A stretch of DNA of 64,000 nucleotides, from assembly GCF_003255815.1 (NCBI RefSeq), contig NC_037670.1, positions 26,314,672 to 26,378,671 of the forward strand. The letters run 5' to 3'. The notes under the pieces were generated by a model. That model made no database searches, was not told the DNA's origin, and saw only the letters and a list, made by a program, of their open reading frames with translations. Origin of the DNA: Theropithecus gelada. Its lineage: Eukaryota; Chordata; Mammalia; Primates; Cercopithecidae. This document shows, in pieces, positions 11,741 to 24,449 of this stretch. Positions within the stretch are counted from its first letter, which is position 1; every line of letters begins with the position of its first letter. The position numbers and the translations under genes are program-made.

Positions 11741-12481
11741 ATGTAAAACCATTCTTAGCTCAAGGACAGTCAGAATTTAACTTTCCTGTGTCTCATCTCT
11801 CACCAATGTACTGTGTGTCCAGTTAAGAACTGAACAAAATCTTCAATGAGTATTCATTTAACTGAACCAAATGGGAATTGAACAAATACAGTGCTGTTCA
11901 AACTTTTGTTATTAGCAGAAACTTTTTGGAATTCAAATCTGATGGAAACCTCAATGTCTGAAACAAACGTAGTACTTTATTGGTAAAATTTTATTTCACA
12001 AGTTCAGATTTACAATACTTGTACCTTTTGATGAATACAGAAATTGAGAGGAAGTTCCAGACGGCTGTGTCAAGATGCTCTTTGCTTAAACTGATCCAGA
12101 TGCTTGAGAAAGGAGAACGAGAGGGAAGTTTCTGTTCTGAAGCAGAACCATGGACAATATCTAACGGTCGCTTGTATTCTTATTCATAACTATAAAAGTC
12201 AGGCAAGAAGCATCAAAACTTTACCATAAATGACAAACATAATATCGGCATGTCTCAAGCTGTTGATACACAACTGGCTCTTTCGGTTGTGATAAGGGCA
12301 TGTTATAGCTGTATTCCCGCAACTTTATGTGGGTGGAGAAACGCAAGTATGAATTTTTAAGAGATCCATATGAGAGATACAAACTTCCTAGCCACTGGCA
12401 TAGTTGCAATAAATGCAAACTCCCAGTGGAAATGCTGGGAGAACTTTGATTCCCAGGTGAGCACAAAGAGAAGGTAAAACA
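11741..12481. other. Unassigned unique sequence
   Basis: AT-rich, no recognised repeat. Frames are short and without motif. Confidence 0.5.
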
Positions 12482-12762
12482 GCCGGGCCCAGTGGCTCAT
12501 GCCTGTAATCCCAGCACTTTGGGAGGCCAAGACAGGTGGATCACCTGAGGTCAGGAGTTCGAGACCAGCCTGGCCAACATGGTGAAACCCCGTCTCTACT
12601 AAAAATACAAAAATTAGCCTGGCATGGCGGTACACACCTGTAATCCCAGCTACTCAGAAAGCTGAGACAGGAGAATCACTTGAACCCGGGAGGCGGAGGT
12701 TGCAGTGAGATCGTGCCATTGCTCTCCAGCCTGGGTGACAAAGTGAGACACTGTCTAAAAAA

Positions 12763-12794
<32 letters not shown>

Positions 12795-12826
12795 AAAAAA
12801 GAAAGAAAGAAAAAAAGGAGGTAAAA
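12482..12826 (+). mobile_element. Alu (S-like) with (AAAT)n tail
   Basis: Forward Alu whose tail has expanded into about eight AAAT units (about 12760-12795), followed by A/G-rich sequence. Confidence 0.92.
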
Positions 12827-12918
12827 AGGAAACCCAGCTTAGCTTAGCACACAGGTGGGCCCTGTGTGTATTTTTAGTATCCGAGTGTCCTGTTCTTATT
12901 ACAGTTTTGTAAATAGGA

Positions 12919-12928
12919 ATTTTTTTTC

Positions 12929-12959
<31 letters not shown>

Positions 12960-13257
12960 CTTTTTTCTTTTGTTTGAGACAGAGTCTCGCTCTGTCACCC
13001 AGGCTGGAGTACAATGGTGCAATCCTGGCTCACTGCAACCTCCGCCTCCCAGGTTTAAGTGATTCTCCTGCCTCAGCCTCCCGAGTAGCTGGGATTACAG
13101 GTGCCTGCCACCACGCCCAGCTAATTTTTGTATTTTTAGTAGAGACAGGGTTTCACCAGGTTGGCCAGGATGGTCTTGAACTCCTGACCTTGGGTGATCC
13201 ACCCGCCTCAGCCTCCCAAAGTGCTGGGATTACAGGTGTGAGCCACCACGCCCAGCC
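12919..13257 (-). mobile_element. Alu (S-like), reverse, with TTTTC tail repeat
   Basis: Antisense Alu preceded by a TTTTC-rich tail (12919-12975) and ending 'ccaccacgcccagcc'. Confidence 0.92.
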
Positions 13258-13645
13258 ACTTCATTACTTTTTTAAGGCTGAATCACGTCCCATGATATGG
13301 ATACATCATATTTGATTTATCCATTCACCCATCGACGGACATTGAGTTGTTTCAACCTTTTGGCTACTGTGAATACTGCTGCTATGAGCACTGGGGTACA
13401 AAGAACTGTTTGAGTCTCTGTGTTCAGTCCTTTGGGCATGTATCTAGCAGTGGAATTGCTGGACCATGTAGTAGTTCTGTACTAAATTTTTGGAAGAACC
13501 TCCTTACTGTTTCCACAGCCGGTGCACCATTTTACATCCCCAATAGTGCAAACGTGTTTCAATTTCTCCGCATGGTCACCAACACTTGTTGTTTTCAAGG
13601 GTTTTGGTTTTTGACACAGGCTATCCTAACAGGTATGAAGTGAGA
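13258..13645 (+). mobile_element. L1M 3'-region fragment
   Basis: Contains 'gatttatccattcacccatc', 'ttttggctactgtgaatact', 'gtggaattgctggaccatgt' and 'caccaacacttgttgttttc', the familiar 3' portion of old L1 (L1M) elements. The sequence is diverged with no long frame. Confidence 0.75.
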
Positions 13646-13980
13646 AAAATGTTAAATGAGATTTGAGTTGAGCATTTACGGCTCCTGAAGCATTTTCAAG
13701 TCGCTCTGAGTGACCTTAGGGTTCAGTAGATCACAGTGGGAAGACCGGGGCCGGGTTTTACACTGTACGAGTAAACCTTCCTTGACTTCATTCCAAGAAA
13801 AGGAGGGAGGTGGTTGATTTCAAGCTGGAGGCGAGACGAGAGAAGGAAACAGCTATGTCTCAGTGCAGAAACCAGCCACCCCTCCTCAGGACCAGGTGAA
13901 ATGAGGACTCATTCCTCCCCTTCTCCCCCTTCTCCTCTCCTCTCTTCCCATGCCCTCCTCTTCCCTCCCTTCTGTCTCTA

Positions 13981-13981
<1 letters not shown>

Positions 13982-14017
<36 letters not shown>
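13982..14017 (+). repeat. (CA)n microsatellite
   Basis: CA repeat with one early T and one late G interruption. The flanking sequence (13646-14519) is otherwise unassigned and pyrimidine-rich. Confidence 0.95.
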
Positions 14018-14020
<3 letters not shown>

Positions 14021-14223
14021 ATCACAATAAGACTTTATTTCCCCGTTCTCTCTTCAGGGGCACAGCGCCAACATACTGCAAGAGATTATCCCAGTTTAAG
14101 ATATTTAAATCAATACCAGTTTGGGTTGAATGGAGTTTAATTCAGGGAGACTCATCTACAAACCAGTTGAAACCCTCATTGCTTCTGGCGCACCCTGGAG
14201 ACACCTGCAGTGGGCTTTCTCCC

Positions 14224-14299
14224 TGCCTGCCTCTTCCCCACCACAGCATGGCCGCAGGCTCTGCCTGCCTCTTCCCCACCACAGCATGGCCGCGGGCTC
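14224..14299 (+). repeat. 38-bp tandem duplication
   Basis: Two contiguous 38-bp units (14224-14261 and 14262-14299), each containing 'ttccccaccacagcatggcc', differ at one base (A versus G in a CpG context). A partial third unit starts at 14300. It is a candidate VNTR seed. Confidence 0.95.
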
Positions 14300-14519
14300 T
14301 GCTTGCCCAGCCCTTGCAACCTACCCATGGCTATGCAAGGCTGGCCACTGTCCCAACTCCAGCCTCACTCCAGCTGCCAAGAGGCTGCTAATATTCTTCC
14401 CCCATGACAGCAGTGATGCTTTCTGCTCTGAAGGAAGAAAACTTCCCTCCAAATATCATGAAGCTGTGATGGCTCTTTTGTCTCCCAGCTACACCTTCTG
14501 ATTCTGTTAAGAACTTGTA

Positions 14520-14821
14520 GGCTGGGCACGGTGGCTCAGACCTGTAATCACAGCATTTTGGGAGGCTGAGGCAGGAGAATCGCTTGAGCCCAGGAGTTTG
14601 AGACCAGCCTGGGTAACATGAGAAACCCTATCTCTAAAAATAAAAATTAGCCGGGCATGGTGGTGTGCACGTGTGTTCCCAGCTACATGGGGAGGCTGAG
14701 ATGGGACAATTGCTTGAGCCCAGGGGGTCAAGGCTGCAGCGAGTGGAGGCCGTGCCACTGCACTCCAGCCTGAGCAAAAAAGTTAGACCCTGTCTCAATT
14801 TAAAAAAAAAAGAAAAGAAAA
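14520..14821 (+). mobile_element. Alu (J-like)
   Basis: Forward Alu with J-type positions. Target-site duplication 'aagaacttgta' (14509-14519) and 'aagaactcgta' (14822-14832). Confidence 0.92.
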
Positions 14822-14832
14822 AAGAACTCGTA

Positions 14833-15699
14833 TCAAATATCCCAGTTGCCAGACTGAGAGGCTGCTTGTATTAAATATATCTCCCTTCCTCACTCTAGCA
14901 GTCCCTCTCACCCACTGAGGTGCCAGGGCAAAGAGTGACCCTAGCTCAGGATGACTTCTCCGTCTCCCCAGTCACAGACGGTTTATGACCTCTTCTCATT
15001 CTTGTCCCCAGAGGGCATGTCCCTGAGGACTCAAACTTACCCTGAGATGCACCCAAGGGGCTTGAAGTCCTACAAAGAGGGCTCCCTGTGACTGGCATGT
15101 GAGCTGGAAGGTAATAGATATTCCCACCTCAGCCGGCTTTAACAAAAAGGAAAATGTGTTCTGTCACTGAAGCTGAAGTCCTGAGCTAGGACAGCTCCAA
15201 TGTCCTCTCTACCAACATCCTCAGAGTTTGGCCCGGTCCCCAGGATAGCTCCCTAAGGCTCAGATGGTTGCCACATTGCCAGTCGTCACATCCAGAAACG
15301 GTGCTATCCTGTTGAGGGAAAAAGTGGTCCTTCGGCGCTTTGTTCCTCTTTTTAAGAGCAAAGAAGCTTTACCCAAGAGCCCCCCGACAGTCCCTCCAAT
15401 CTCATTGGCCCTGATGGCATCACATGACCAAGCGCAACAAATCACTGCAGAGGGATGGGATGGGACCACCATGATTTTATGTTTTTCCAGATATCTCCTG
15501 AGACACAAGCAGGTAGATTCCAGAGCAAAAATGGGATTCTGTAAACAAGGAGGAAGAGGAGCGGCAGAAGAGTTTGTGAGGTGATGGGCAGACTACGCCA
15601 CCACTTTTACCGTTAGGGTCACCCCTTGGCATCAGTCATGTACTTGCTTTGTTGCTACGTTTTTCATTCTTTTCCTTTTTACATAAGAAATGTAGACTT
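14833..15699. other. Unassigned; part may be an old interspersed repeat
   Basis: The block from about 15150 to 15500 ('gaagtcctgagctaggacag', 'aatctcattggccctgatgg') reads like a diverged medium-reiteration repeat seen elsewhere in primate DNA, but I cannot name it. No gene recognised. Confidence 0.35.
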
Positions 15700-16025
15700 T
15701 CTTGTTCTAAATAATGTATTCAATACAAAAGTATGTGCGGTAAAAATATGAAAGGTGCCCTTCTCCATCCTCCCCAGTTTTACTTCCCTCCCCAAGAGGA
15801 ACCTCTGGCTCTTTTTCTATGTGCTCTCCTCCAGACCCCTTCAGATATGTGCATACACATGTATGTTCACACACATATGTGAGCTCTGCTTTAACTTTTA
15901 CATAGATGGTGTCTTGTTCTGCTACTGGCCTTTTCCCGCTCAACTCTGAGTACATATGGATCTGATTCATCCATTTTAATGGCCGAATATTACTCCGGAC
16001 AGTGGATATTCTATTGTCTTGTATT
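15700..16025 (+). mobile_element. L1M-type fragment
   Basis: Contains 'aagaggaacctctggctctt', 'ctttaacttttacatagatg' and 'catccattttaatggccgaa', an order typical of old L1 3' regions. Diverged. Confidence 0.5.
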
Positions 16026-18632
16026 TTAACTAGCTTTTCAATCGTGTGCCTTATGTCCCCAAGTAAATTATAAACATCCTGAGAGCATGCCATACTTTTT
16101 CTATCTCCAAACACTTAATACAACATTCTTCTACAAAATGAAAGTCAATAGTTATCGTTGGGAAGATTCCCTTTCCCTTACCACATAAATCTTCTCTTAC
16201 TACTTCTGACTGTCTCAGGTGAAGCCCTCCCTCAACCATAGAAGGGACACAGCACCATAGTCTATCAGTTTGTCACTCTTCTATCAGTTTGGCAAGTCAA
16301 CCTCCTAGCATGGGAGAGCTGTTAATCTCCCACTGTTCCTTTGGCGATGTCTTCTAGGCTCAGGATGGCACAGCATCTCCCTCTCCCTGAGCTAGTCATC
16401 AATTTGGAGCACTCAGCTACCTGCAAAGTTAGACATTATCTCTTTGTTCTGCTCACATAGGAGCATCAGGGCAGAGTCATTAACAGCCAGCACTTCCTGG
16501 AGATCCATTTCAAGGGCTACTAATGATGTTCACAGACCATTGAGCTGAAACAGTTAACCACATGCCTAGACACACACTCTTAATAACCCTGTGCAGGTGT
16601 CTTGAGGCAATCACAGCTACATAAAATAGATTACAAATAAACCTATTCTAGACTCTTTGGTGGGGAGAAATTACTTCAATATGAGGTTACCACCTCAAAA
16701 CAGACCAACCAAACTTAAAACTGGGGTAAACTTCTCAGGGTAACCACTCTCTAGGCAAATGTTGGCATCAGACCTGCTGATAACATCAATGAATATCATC
16801 TTAGGTCCTGGTGTGGCTTCTTGTACATCTGAATCTGCTGGGCTTCCTGTAGTAGCTAAGAAAAAAATTACCATTGTACAGGAGCAAAGAAAGGAAACAC
16901 ATGGGTCACAGATGTGCTCCCTGCAGCAGGGAGGACTCTCTAAGTGTGGGCCAGACAGGAAACCTAGAATGATGGAAGAAAAATCAAGCACTAGGAATGA
17001 GACTGAAATTAGCTTATGTTCCTCAGCTGATTGCACACAAGAGGAAACTTTTGGTTCAATCATTTAAACTACTATTGATTATGGAAAAATTCTGGTCCCT
17101 GTTACTAAGACATCTACAATTGAATTGGTAAAATCCACATAGGACAATTGGACAATGACACAAGGCAATATGGGATCTGGTCTAAGTAAACACCTATTAT
17201 GGGTTCTGAAGGAGAACCCATTGAGATGGCAACGTTGTGCTTCCAAACAGGGCTGGTAATCTGCTTCAACACACCGTGGAAAGGTTGTGCTTAACTACAC
17301 CTGCTCGCTTAGAAAAAAAAAAAAAAACACTGCCCTCTGGGAACCCAGCCTGAATTTATTTGCCGACTTCCATGCCCCTATGTGTGTCTTCATCTGTTGG
17401 GGTTGGAGGCTCCCCGGCCTGCCTCCCTCTCTGTTTCTATCACTTCCCTTATCTTGAAATAGCCATGACCATTGGAGAACTAGATTTCCCTTCTCCCCTC
17501 TTCTACATCCACCACCAACTCATATTAATTTGTTGAGGAAAAACATTGCTGGCAATAGAGAAGATAGAATCAGAAGAAAACATATCTACCTCTTACTAAA
17601 AGAGTTAAGAGGGTTCTTAATAAGTAGTCCAGGTCTTGACCTGAAGGATTTTGCTAAGGGCTACTGTACAAGATCCAACCTCCTTCCCTTTACCGGTGTC
17701 CCCAATACCTCATGTGGGTTTTTCTGTAGCCAAATATTTTTCCAGACCAACATTGGATTACATGGCTGCAGACCTTGGGATTCAAAAGGGAAAGATGAAA
17801 CCTTCACAGCAACTTGGAGTTTCTTTCAAGGGGAATTTTCATTACAGAATGTTTTGTTTTAACTGGTAATTAAAGGTGCGCAAAACACTCCTGCAGGAAC
17901 GGCTTTTCCTCCTCTCCAACCTGTCGCTCCAAGAGAAACAGGCACAGGCAGGGCCCCGAGGCCTGCCCTCCTCTCTAGAGATAACTGCTCCTGAGAGTTT
18001 ATGGTCTGGTCCACTTCAATTTCTCATGTGTCACCTTTCTAGGGGCTGCAAGGCCCAGAGATCTGGACACAGGCCAAGAAGTCAAGAACTGTTGAAGCCG
18101 CAGTCTCCACTCTCCTACTGACACCAGAGACCACCCAGCCCAGCCACACCATATGGCCTCTTGTTTTCCTGATGTATGAGGTGGGTAGAACGCTTTCCCC
18201 CCAAAACAGGACTCCAAGGGATCAATTAGTTAAAATCTGTAAACATGTAGCATTATAATTACGATTCCGGCTTCTAGTCGAAATGAAACTGGCCAAAAGG
18301 AAAGAAAATACTGACACTGCCTCTGAGGGCAGCTGCCACTGCTTTTCCGGTATTTCCAGTCTGGTTGGTTGAAGAATGTCTTGGATCAGCTCAGCGCTTG
18401 ACTGGCCCAGAGCTGTGCCTGCCCCATTTGAAGATAAGGAGGCCAAAAACCCAACTGAGCCCTGGACATAACTAGGCCATGGGAGTTTACACCATTTGCT
18501 GTAGCAAAGGCTGGGCCTCTCAATAGGTTACAACGTGTCTAAGGCAGGGCCCTAAACCTTCAGGTTGTTTAGGAATTGACAGGTTGTGTAGATGGCCAGT
18601 AAACAGATTTTTGGTTTCTAAAGTGTGAGTCT
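16026..18632. other. Unassigned unique sequence, 2.6 kb
   Basis: Alu-free. The longest frames are near 110-122 codons (for example 16695-17063, -), with no motif. It contains a 15-nt A run near 17312. I see no RNA gene or known repeat. Confidence 0.45.
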
Positions 18633-18647
18633 AAAAGCAGTGCTGCT

Positions 18648-18952
18648 GGGCCAGGCGCAGGTGACTCATGCCTGTAATCCCAGCACTTTGGGAGGCCAAG
18701 GCGGGCAGATTACGAGGTCAGGAGTTCGAGACTAGCTTGGCCAACACTGTGAAACACCGTCTCTACTAAAAATACAAAAATTAGCTGGGTGTGGTGGTGC
18801 GTGCCTGTAGTCCCAGCCACTAGGGAGGCTGAGGCAGAAGAATCACTTGAAGCCGGGAGGCAGAGGTTGCAGTGAGCAGAGATCGGGCCACTGCACTCCA
18901 TCCAGGCAACAGAGTGAGACCCAGTCTCAAAAATAAAGAAAGAAATAAAAAT
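18648..18952 (+). mobile_element. Alu (S-like)
   Basis: Forward Alu flanked by a 15-bp target-site duplication beginning 'aaaagc' at 18633-18647 and 18953-18967 (two mismatches). Confidence 0.93.
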
Positions 18953-18967
18953 AAAAGCGATGCTGCT

Positions 18968-20718
18968 AAGACATCTGCGGCTGTCAGGGAGAAGGAATTT
19001 CTGTGTGGGACAGGCAGCACTCCCTCTCAACAGGGACTCTGCCCCCCACCATATGTATCTTCTCCATAGGAGTCCTTCAATAAATGCCTCAGCCAACAAT
19101 CACTGCTCCCCTTCTCTGGGCCAAAAATTTTCATCCCTTTCCAACTCCTTCTCCCCTGTAGCCAACACCACCTCCAAACATCTACCCTTCTCCTAATTTA
19201 GCCCAAAGCAACACAAAGAGCCACACCTACTTTCCATTCCCAGTTGCGTTCTCCCACCTGTGGTTTCCGGTCTGAGCTCCTCTCAAGATGGCGGACACCA
19301 GAAGTGCTTTGACGGCCGGTGGGCGGCCATCTCCACCTGTAGCGCTAAGGCCGCCTCCTGCTCAACCAAAGAGAGTCAGAACACAGCACAATACACACCA
19401 CAGCCATGCCCAGGGCCAGGTGGAGACAGGATAATAATTTGACACTGTTTAAACTGGTGGTTTTAAAAATATTTGTTCAGTATTTACCTAGAGGAAAGGC
19501 TGAGTACTCTAAATAAATAAAGGAAAGGCCCAGCAGGAAGAAAGGGCCAAGGGGGAGCAACCTCAGCCACTTCTTTACCTCCAGGTTCATTTTTTGCCTC
19601 AAACTTGCAGCCTCCTCTCAGCAAAACAAAAGCCTCACAATTAAGGACGCCTACCGACCCACAGGACAATGTCCTGAAGCCGACCCCTCGAGGTATAACC
19701 CCTCACTCCAGAACCTTCCATCTCCCACACTGCTTCTCCCAAGGGGAGTTCTGGAAAAGACCATTGGCTCTCCAACTTAGGACTGTTTTCAGTGATGTTG
19801 CAGACATTTAGCTGGCCCACCCTGGCTAACAGAAACCTTGGTGATTTCTTCCTGAGTGCAGTGGCCTCAGTGCTCCAGTGTCCCTGTAGAGGGTGGCTCT
19901 GTGCTTGCTTGCCCTCTGCCCACTACTCCTGGCTCTCCGGGGCCCCCCAACGCATCTGTCAGATAGGCCATGACATGGAAGGACTGTGTGCTCTATAGAT
20001 CTTTATAAGCTTAATTCCGGCTTCCTACCCTAATACTCTTTTCAAATCCCCTTGGTCATCTCTCCCAGCCTTGTGGTGCTGTTAATGATGCCTGATAGGC
20101 TTCTGAAGGATTTCCACCTGTCCTTAAACTTCACCCTCTGCTTCCTCCATCATTTCCATGAAGGCAACTTGAGCTGCCTGAAAAGTAGCCTTTCGACACT
20201 TGGCATAATATTCTTCCTTTGTCTCTTTAGGGCAAGTCTAGAACAGTCACTCAAACACCTTTTACCTGTAACTGTGAGTCAAAACTGTTCCCTAGAACAT
20301 GAAATGAGTGGCAGAAAGGAAGACCACAGTGGAGTAAACAATGCATTTTGAAGAACACACTCAACTCAGGACAGCACTGAAAATACTCTTCGGCAAAGAG
20401 CATTTGTAATATAGTGTAACGTGCCAAGGGCTCCAAAGGCAGTCTCCTTCCCCAGCTCTCCCTGAGAGCACAGAGTGTGATATGTGTGTGTGTGTACACA
20501 TATATGTGTGTATATTTTTATTTATGTGTATATATGTGGTAATTATATACAACTTTTAAGAAAAGTATTTCTGAGACCAATGGTATCATAATGAGTCAGC
20601 ATTGTGCAGGGTGGAATTAAACAGGAAATGTGTGTGTCCCATTTGTAAATGTTAACAGTGCTACTGGCTCCCAAGACACAAGACACTCCCTCTACTTATG
20701 AACCAGGGCCAGGAAAAC
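18968..20718. other. Unassigned unique sequence
   Basis: Apart from the CpG patch and an imperfect TG/TA-rich run at about 20476-20545 (alternating purine-pyrimidine), no repeat, gene or RNA is recognised. Confidence 0.45.
19264..19365. promoter_or_regulatory. Small CpG cluster with opposed YY1-type motifs
   Basis: About seven CpGs fall within roughly 95 bp of a CpG-poor region. 'caagatggcggac' (about 19285) is a strong YY1 core, and 'gcggccatct' (about 19323) is the same core on the other strand. Promoter function is inference only. Confidence 0.3.
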
Positions 20719-21014
20719 TTTTTCTTTTTTTGAGATGGAGTCTTACTCTGTCACCCAAGCTGGAGTGCAGTGGCACAATCCCAGCTCACTGCAACCTCTG
20801 CCGCCCAGGTTCAAGTGATTCTCCCACCTCAGCCTCCCAAGTAGCTGGGATTACAGGTGCGTGCCACCACACCCAACTAATTTTTGTATTTGTAGTAGAC
20901 ACGGGACTCCACCACATTGGCCAGGCTGGTCTCGAACTTCTGACCTTAGGTGATCTACTCACTTTGGCCTCTCAAAGTGCTGGGATTACAGGTGTGAGCC
21001 ACCACACCTGGTCA
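20719..21014 (-). mobile_element. Alu (S-like), reverse
   Basis: Antisense dimeric Alu from the poly-T head to 'gagccaccacacctgg'. Confidence 0.9.
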
Positions 21015-21356
21015 ACCATTTTTTACTGAAGCAACCAAACCCAATTTCCCTCCCTCTCATTCCATTTTCACATAGTAATTAAACACGCGGTTGCCTCTGG
21101 GCTTTCTCACCTGGTGATGGCCACGACCCCTGGAAACCTTGGCTCCTCTGCCACATGTTCCTCTGGGTTTTATGGGGTCCCCAAGGCTCATCACTAGAAG
21201 ATATACACAGCCATGGGTTGAGAGCACACTGGGAGTTCTGTGTTTTTTCCTTGTCAACATCCCTGGAGCTTGAGGGCAACTACTATTTTGTGCAGCTGCT
21301 TGTGTCAGGTTATGTCTTTGGCTGACTGATATTTAGTGCCATTGCCTGTAGCGCCT

Positions 21357-21652
21357 TTTTTTAAAGAGGGGGCATCTCATTCTGCTGCCTAGGCTGGAGT
21401 ACAGTGGTGTGATCATAGCTCACTGCAGCCTCGAGCTCCTGGGCTCATGTAGCCCTTCTGCCTCAGCCTCCTGAGTAGCTGGAACTGCAGGCACACACTA
21501 CCATGCTCAGGTAATTTTTTATTTTTATTTTTTTAGAGACAGGGTCTTTTATGTTGCCCAGGCTGGTCTCAAACTCTGGGCCTCAAGGGGATCCTCCTGC
21601 GTTGGCCTCCCAAAACACTGGGATTATAGGTGTGAGCCACTGCACCTGGCCT
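21357..21652 (-). mobile_element. Alu (J-like), reverse
   Basis: Antisense Alu with J-type positions ('ctgcagcctcgagctcctgg', 'ttatgttgcccaggctggtc'). Confidence 0.9.
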
Positions 21653-21883
21653 CATGTAACTCTTGATGCTCTGCAATAGATACCTTGATCCATATTAAAT
21701 TCATCAATTTTACTTTTTAAAAAGTCAGACCACATACAAGGGTGTGAAGTTAAAAAATGAAAGTCCTCCCCAACCTTGACCCTTAACCCTTGGCTCCACC
21801 CCCAGACGCGATCGCTGTGAACAGCTTTTTGTGCTGTTCACCTCAGAAGGTCTCTCTGCATGATAGAAATGCATTTGTTCTTT

Positions 21884-22200
21884 CTTTATTTTCTTTTTTT
21901 CTTTTTTTTTTTTTTTTTGAGACGGAGTCCCGGTCTTTCACCCAGGCTGCAGTGCAGTGGTCCGATCTTGACTCTCTGCAACCTCCACCCCCTGGGTTCA
22001 AATGATTCTCCTGCCTCAGCCTCCCAAGTAGCTGGGATTACAGACGTCCACCACCACACCCAGCTAATTTTTGTATTTTTAGTACAGTTGGGGTTTTGCC
22101 ATGTTGGCCAGGCTGGTCTTGAGCTTCTGACCTCGGGTGATCCACTGGCCTCGGCCTCCCAAAGTGCTGGGATTACAGGCATGAGCCACCGTACCTGGCC
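21884..22200 (-). mobile_element. Alu (S-like), reverse
   Basis: Antisense Alu with poly-T head. Target-site duplication 'gcatttgttcttt' at 21871 and 22201. It sits inside the left edge of an L1-like fragment. Confidence 0.93.
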
Positions 22201-22560
22201 GCATTTGTTCTTTTTTACACAAATAGGATCGTGCTGTACACACTGCACTTCAACTTCCTTCCTTCACTTAACATTGTGTCTTGGAACTCTTTGCATATGA
22301 GTAACTGCAGAAGCATTTAATCTTTTAACGGTGCATACTAATCTGTATTGATGTACCGTAGTTAATATAAGTAATCTCTTATAAAGGACATTTAGATTTT
22401 ATACTGTTTTATTCTCTCAGAAAGAGCCAGAGAGTATTGAATCCTGTATTATTTGTCTTTGCTTACTTTAGGAGTACAACTGGGGGATGAATTTCTAGCA
22501 GAGAAATAGCTGAGTTGAAGAGTATTCACAGTTTACATTTTGATAGATATTACCAAGTAG
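22201..22560 (+). mobile_element. L1M-type fragment
   Basis: Contains 'tctgtattgatgtaccgtag', 'gatgaatttctagcagagaa' and 'tttgatagatattaccaagt', matching the 3' region of old L1 elements. Confidence 0.6.
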
Positions 22561-24164
22561 ATATCCAAAAAAGGCACTGACAGTATGCTAGTGTAACAGA
22601 GCATTTTTCAGAGAAGCAAAAAAGCCAGCTCACAGTTATCCATAAATGGAAGTCCACAGTGCCTTGCGCCTCCCCTCCATCCAAGCCGGCTGACTTTGGG
22701 TGGATCAAACCAGGAAGGGGTTAACAATGGACCTCTCTGTGTGTTTCTCTTCTGAAGCTAAATATGTCAGACTTGGGCAGTTCTGAGTGGTTTTGCATTT
22801 TCTTTTCACTGTAACCACCTGAGTTTCTCTTGTCCCAAGGTCAATTCTAGGCTGATTGTCTATACATTGGGCAGGGGAGCTGCTGGGAGTAGCAATGGTG
22901 GAATCTCTGAGCCTTTGCAGAAATGGTAGGTTCTGGTGAGCTGCTGACTGTGGGTTCAGAGGCTGGGACTCCCTGAGGTGTTCTGTTCTTTGGATTTCTT
23001 TTTACCTCTCCAGTCATCCTGTCCTTTACCATCAAAGTGCTCCTGTTCTTCAGCCCTTTCTTACCTATTTTGTGTACTAGAACATTATTCAGGGGTGTGA
23101 TGGGTTCATCGTCCTGGAATTGGCCCCTCCAGCAGCTTGGGGTGGGCTCTCTGCAGTGCTTCAAAAGCTATCTGGGCTGAAGGGCTATTTTTTAAAAAAA
23201 TTCCAGTCTATTATGGACCAATACTTTTGTAAAATACTAAAAGAATTGAATTACTGGAAAAATGAAATATGAAACGAAGACATATGAAATACTATCCCAG
23301 TTTCTTTTTATTAGATTTAGCAGATGTAAAACTGTTTAAATTTGTTATATAAGTTTTGAGATACTTATTCTCCATTTCTGTTCTCATATAGTGGAGATTG
23401 TAAGAGTTTGAGAAGCATTGCTCTAAGCATGTCTCTGGAAGCTTCATGGGCTTCCTTTTGGCCCTAAAGCTTGTATCGTTTTGCTGAAAAAGTGATTCTC
23501 ACCCAGCAGGGAAAATCTTCCAGATTTTCAGCCAGGGAGGACCTGGGTCAATGCCCAGGGTTAACACTGGGCTTGGCTTCAAGCTCAGGGCCCAGTCCTA
23601 TCAGCCCAGATTTTCTTTTCCACCCAGCTTTTCCTGTCGCTGGGAGCGGTGAGTACAGGGTACCATGATCTGCTGTCTTCAGATCAGAAGATGTCATACT
23701 CTTTCCTTCAAGTTTTATTATTTCATTGAAGTCAACATCAGCCTTCCTATCGGTGTTACCGTCCCTTCTCTATAACCCACTGCAGGCTAGTCATGAGTTA
23801 CACGCAAAATGTGAAATTTGGGGATGTGGATAAAAGGGAAGCAACTGTTTTCTATCAAGTCATTAAAACTTTTCAATTTCCTTTTTAAATAATTTTACAC
23901 TTCATAAGATACTTCGGATAGGTCTTAACACAGAGAAGGAATGAGCCACAACCCCCTACAGTATGAGGTGGTTAAAATATCTTTTGTCTTTAAAGGGGGT
24001 GAATTATTTCAATTTTAAATCCTTGGAGAAAATTGGCTTTCAGGTTGCCTTTCGGAACCTAAAGTAGCAGATCACAGCGGCATCTAGTGGAAATTAATGG
24101 TATAACAGTTGGCGTAGACTAAGCAGAAAAAGCAAAAACAGTAATTTCAAAATATTGTATTTTT
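22561..24164. other. Unassigned unique sequence
   Basis: No repeat identified with confidence. A 105-codon reverse frame (22847-23164) is rich in Lys/Arg but matches no family I know. Confidence 0.4.
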
Positions 24165-24449
24165 TCTTGTTTTTGACTTTTTTCTGAGACAGGCTTGAGT
24201 GCAGTGACACGATCCTAACTCACTGCAGCATCAAAATTCTAGGCTCAAGTGATCCTCTTACCTCAGCCTCACAAGTAGCTGGACTACAGGCGTGCACCAC
24301 CATGCCCAGGTAATTTTTTTATTTTTACATACAGATGGGATTTTGCTATGTTGCCCAGGCTAGTCTTGAACACCTGGCTTCAAGTGATCTTCCCACTTTG
24401 GCCTCCCAAAGCACTGGTATTACAAGCGTGAGCCACCACGTCTGGCCTT
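24165..24449 (-). mobile_element. Alu (J-like), reverse, partial head
   Basis: Antisense Alu missing part of the right-arm start, with J-type positions and end 'gccaccacgtctggcc'. Confidence 0.85.

Noticed and set aside
13814..14140. Frame with a His-Thr run
   Set aside because: Translation of the (CA)n microsatellite.
17332..17349. CTCF-like motif 'actgccctctgggaaccc'
   Set aside because: Matches only part of the CTCF core. Too weak to report without binding data.
22847..23164. Basic 105-codon reverse-strand frame
   Set aside because: Considered as a retrocopy because of its Lys/Arg-rich middle, but I could not match it to any protein family and see no poly-A tail or target-site duplication.
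24074..24092. CTCF-like motif on the reverse strand ('ccactagatgccgc')
   Set aside because: A key G in the core is changed. Likely chance.
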